From positions 34,291,470 to 34,355,469 of the forward strand of contig OX393578.1 of NCBI GenBank assembly GCA_947652605.1: DNA of 64,000 bases, given 5' to 3'. This stretch comes from Elmis aenea. Its lineage: Eukaryota; Arthropoda; Insecta; Coleoptera; Elmidae. A program made the translations under genes and the position numbers. Positions within the stretch are counted from its first letter, which is position 1. Each line of letters starts with the position of its first letter. The notes under the pieces were generated by a model that saw nothing but the letters and a program-made list of their open reading frames with translations, did no database searches and was not told the DNA's origin. Positions 60,354 to 64,000 of the stretch are shown piece after piece.

Positions 60354-61559
60354 ACTGAGATACAGACTTAAGTTATATTATGTTAAATTAATAGAGACTA
60401 AAGTTATAGGAGTCTTTTTTTAAATTGATGATCATAAACCGATTTATTTTTTTATTTTTTATCAGTGTATAAATATTTATGTGTTTCATAAATTAAGAAC
60501 TTGAGCATTAAACAATAATCGTGGAAGAATTAAGAAAAAAAAATAATTTAGTAACCGTAGTTCACTGGAAACAGTATATAAAAATAATATTTAAAATTAC
60601 TGCTTAACATTATTATGAATTGTTTTTTAATACTGCTATACTACTATGTGTTTATAGCTATTACAAAATTGTTTTTTCTTAATATATGGACATTGGGTAA
60701 ATAAGGTAACAAATTTCTCATTATGAAGCGGTCTGAATGACAAAATGAGCGAAATGAATCAATATTGAAACAAACTAATGAAATTGTACAGTGTAGCACA
60801 ACAAACTTTCAAAAGAAATTGTATTATTGTAATTATTTGTACAAAAAATTGAGGGTATTTTGTGGTTAATGCTGTATAAATCTATAAATACTTAAATAGG
60901 TATTTATAAGTTACGATTATTCTTTATGCCGATAAATAGAAATACAAACTTTATTTTCTCTAAAATCATTGTTTTGCTTTAAGTTTAAGACAGTTGCTTT
61001 ACCAAAGGCTTCTATGATTTTTCTCTTTTTATGAAAAACCACACACTTTTTATCGCAAAATGTAGCATCTCAACATGTCAAACTTTTCATTATTTGTATG
61101 TGTAGCCATAATTATAACAAAATTACTACAAAGACTATCGGATTACAAAACATAAAATTCTAATAAATGATATCGCAGACAAGTGACCCTATCGTTTTAC
61201 ACATAATTGGTTGTTTATTCTATTTTTTTTTAGACAGCTTAATAAGTGAATAGTAATTTTCTTGATTTTCTGGATTATTTATTTAAATATATGTAGCTAG
61301 TAATATCTCATTAGAAAGAAGGTAAAAAGCACATTTAGCGATTCCAAAGCCAACTTGACAACCCATAAGGAAAAATAAAATTAGGGGTAATATCTCAAAA
61401 ACGGTAAGTGATAAAAAAATTAAATATGAAAGTTACATTTTACATAACAAGCTACTGTAAGATTGTATAAATAAAATTGATGTACCTAATAATTAAGGCA
61501 AACAAGTTATAAAAGAAAAATGAAATTTAACATTTTCATATCGTAGCTATAACTTTTTA
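60354..61559. other. No gene seen
   Basis: AT-rich sequence without paired repeats. Confidence 0.45.
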
Positions 61560-61695
61560 AGTAGTACGAGGAATTTTGTACTTTTAAAATTGTAGCTTCT
61601 CCCATACTAAGGAATAATTCATCTAATTCAAGCAAACCTGTATCTCTTATAATAAACGAGATCCCTATGCTGAAAATATTATCTGGGACACCCTG
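61560..61695 (-). mobile_element. CAGGGTGTCCC family end
   Basis: In complement: CAGGGTGTCCCAGATAATAT, GGGATCTCGTTTATTATAAG, then AGATAC. The same family as 57132. Confidence 0.65.
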
Positions 61696-62696
61696 TGTAG
61701 GTGTATAGAATAAAATAGTGGTACGCACTGTTATTAAACGAGGAAGTAATTTTTGACACTTACAAATATTATAATATTCAAGAAGGATCGTTAAGACAAA
61801 AATATTAAACAAAAATTTAAAAAATCACTGCCTCTATCATGAATTTTAATGAAAAAGGTCAAGAGCGTCTAAACTTGAAATGGCTAACGACTGAATGATT
61901 TTGAATAGATCTGCATAAACGCAGGCTGGGGGCAGTGCTTTAACGTTCATATTCACGAATATTACCTTACCTTTCAGTTTAACTATTAAAAATCATTCGC
62001 TTTTCATTTCAAGATCAAAACCAAATTTAAAATTTTTTCATATTTCAAAGGTAGTTTATACTTTCAATCAGGGACTAAAAACGAAAAAAATTTTGTTCGT
62101 TTCTGTTCGGAAAGAAAAAACGAAATATATCGTTTTCGTTCTTTTCGTTCTAACCGAAAAAATTCCTTTTTCGTTTTCGTGAACCGAAATAATAACGGTT
62201 AAAACCGGTTTTACAATTTTTTTTGTCGTCAAAAAATCGAGGAATTAATTTTTTTTTCAAGTCACTACAACCCTCTATAAATACAACAACAATATTTGCT
62301 AAAATATAAACGATGACGATGGGTTTTGATGCTCACGGACAGCATATTTTGGACTGGCGAACCGCAGACATATTAAATTTACCAAATCGTTAAACACATT
62401 AACATTTAACCATTTTATTTAGTATAACACCCGTAAGGTGTAAAAATACAACTTCCTTAGTTTAAATTATACACACGATTTTATTTAAAAATATTAAAAT
62501 ATAGCAGTGCTGTTTTAGTAGGTACTAAAAGTCTATGAATTTGAATTAAATTAGATCCTGCTGTAATTATTTTAAAAGAAAAGAATTAATTCAAGTGGAT
62601 AATTCACTAAATGTTTCCATGATTGTTATAAATAAAAAAGATATTAGAAAAAAAAACGTATATTAACTCTAAACGCAAATAAAACATACACATTAA

Positions 62697-63060
62697 TCTA
62701 TATTTATATAAAAATGAATGTATGTATGTATGTTTGTCCTTTATGCATTCCTATACCACTCATCCGATCCTGACCAAATTTGGCACAGACAATCTATAGG
62801 ACCATGGAAAGAACATAGGCTATATGAGAATTCCCAGAAATTCCAAAAATTCCCAAAAGAACCAAAATTCCCAAAAGATCCAAATATCACAAAAGTTTCA
62901 AAATTCTCAATAGATACAAAAATTCTCAATAGATACAAAAATTCCCAAAAGATCCAAAATTCTCAAAAGGTCAAAAACGTCCACCGGGCGCGAGCGCGAA
63001 GCGCGAGTAGTCTGTGATTGATAAAAAAAATCACCGAGCGAAGCCGGGTCACTACGCTAG
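62697..63060 (+). mobile_element. Non-autonomous Helitron with internal empty-site control
   Basis: The element starts TCTATATTTATATAAAAATG and ends CTACGCTAG, inserted between A and T with no target duplication: Helitron hallmarks (5' TC, 3' CTRR). A GC-rich stem (GCGCGAGCGCGAAGCGCG region) lies about 60 bp before the 3' end. The neighbouring tandem copy has the same flanks directly joined (CACATTAA|TAATATATAAA), which fixes both boundaries to the base. The interior carries an 18-20 bp minisatellite and a chance 99-codon frame that I do not call a gene. Confidence 0.92.
62825..62975 (+). repeat. Minisatellite inside Helitron
   Basis: Irregular 14-20 bp units of the form AAAATTCCCAAAAGATCC are repeated about eight times. 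Such arrays are common inside non-autonomous Helitrons. Confidence 0.75.
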
Positions 63061-64000
63061 TAATATATAAAAAAAATTAACTTGAAATATACTTTAACTT
63101 AATAGTTTGTACATACTGCACAATAAACATTTTCACAATCCATTCAATCTTACTAGCAACACATTAGACTGTTTTAGTAAGTACTAAAAGTCTATGAATT
63201 TGAATTAAATTAGATCCTGCTGTAATTATTTTAAAAGAAAAGAATTAATTCAAGTGGATAATTCACTAAATGTTTCCATGATTGTTATAAATAAAAAAGA
63301 TATTAGAAAAAAAAACGTATATTAACTCTAAACGCAAATAAAACATACACATTAATAATATATAAAAAAAATTAACTTGAAATATACTTTAACTTAATAG
63401 TTTGTACATACTGCACAATAAACATTTTCACAATCCATTCAATCTTACTAGCAACCATACATTTTCTTTTACATTAGTCCTTTTCGAAGTAAGAGTAAAT
63501 TTTACTTTTATTAACTCTATAAACGCAAATAAAACATACTTATTAATAATATATATCCAATCAAGTGTACAGAGAATATTTGTACCGTTTCTTGTGTTAC
63601 ACGAAACTGCAGTATAAACAATAAATTTTTAAACATATCATGTATATATATGAAGAAAAGTGAAGCTCACATTTCAAGTGAGATTTTTTACTGCCTTTTA
63701 GAGTCTCCCCAGCATAGAAGGTGAATTCGCGTTTGTGTTTAACAAATAAAATTTTAATAGTGATAAAACCGGTTGAAACCGGTTAAAACCAGTTTTGGAA
63801 AATATGTATTTCGTTTTCGTTCTTGAACGAAAAATAATAATTTCGTTTTCGTTTTCATTTTCGTTCTTAAATAAATTTCGGTTAATTTCGTTTAACGTTT
63901 TCGTTTTCGTTCCGTTCTCAGTCCCTGCTTTCAACAAATGATAAATTTACTAGTGAAAAAATATTGAATTAATAATTAAAAATTACCGGATCGCCTATTT

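Larger units (their letters stand above)
62510..63455 (+). repeat. Tandem duplication of about 290 bp, first copy split by Helitron
   Basis: Copy 1 starts at 62510 (CTGTTTTAGTAGG) and copy 2 at 63169 (CTGTTTTAGTAAG). After removing the 364-bp Helitron the first unit is 295 bp. The copies are nearly identical. A further partial copy (AACGCAAATAAAACATAC..TTAATAATAT) lies at about 63510-63551. Confidence 0.9.
62069..63927. mobile_element. hAT-type non-autonomous element hosting a Helitron
   Basis: Ends are CAGGGACTAAAAACG and, in reverse complement, CAGGGACTGAGAACG. Flanks CTTTCAAT (62061-62068) and CTTTCAAC (63928-63935) are an 8-bp target duplication with one change. Subterminal regions are full of TTTTCGTT and AACCGGTT motifs. 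The middle contains the tandem duplication and the Helitron. Confidence 0.88.

Noticed and set aside
62718..63017. 99-codon open frame rich in Lys, Phe and Pro
   Set aside because: It is a translation of the Helitron minisatellite.

Overview
This is AT-rich animal nuclear DNA, most likely from an insect and possibly a beetle; the order is a guess. There are short spliced exons with GT..AG boundaries, no operons, and very many DNA-transposon remnants. I saw no rRNA, tRNA, CRISPR array or bacterial feature.

The one host gene I can name is on the minus strand. The exon at 42330-42583 encodes the receiver-like (REC) domain found near the N-terminus of cAMP phosphodiesterase 8 (Pde8). It is joined through an 81-nt intron, in matching phase 0, to an upstream exon (42665 to about 43785) that carries six nearly identical 27-residue repeats. 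A third candidate exon (47472-47801), with its own ATG and a strong GTAAGC donor, may be an upstream or alternative first exon. The PAS and catalytic exons should lie to the left of 42.3 kb, but I could not recognise them. They are either hidden in the 42 kb of repeat-filled sequence or beyond the window.

Almost everything else is mobile DNA. Several classes can be defined from their termini and target-site duplications (TSDs). hAT-type non-autonomous elements with 8-bp TSDs lie at 3.7, 9.85, 27.96, 35.34, 35.83, 46.22, 50.14, 53.96, 59.78 and 62.07 kb. TA-flanked foldback elements starting CAGGGTG or similar lie at 4.07, 14.60, 29.40, 30.64, 36.11 and 48.46 kb. Two elements flanked by TAA or TTA (PIF/Harbinger-like) lie at 8.95 and 46.80 kb. 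Two Helitron-like elements (TC...CTAG, inserted between A and T) lie at 21.13 and 62.70 kb; the second has an exact empty site in a neighbouring tandem copy. Two decayed Tc1/mariner-type transposase genes lie at 19.48 and 33.73 kb. Two THAP-type zinc-finger fragments lie at 38.5 and 39.7 kb.

Nesting gives relative ages: a Helitron inside a tandem duplication inside a hAT element at the right end; a foldback inside a hAT at 35.8-36.8 kb; a hAT inside a Harbinger-like element at 9-10.6 kb; and three nested palindromes at 1.5-2.5 kb. The unusual overall property is the density of long inverted repeats in and around the Pde8 exons. Inverted repeat copies flank the two Pde8 exons at 42.3-43.8 kb, which could favour exon circularisation or hairpin RNA formation if the locus is transcribed through them.
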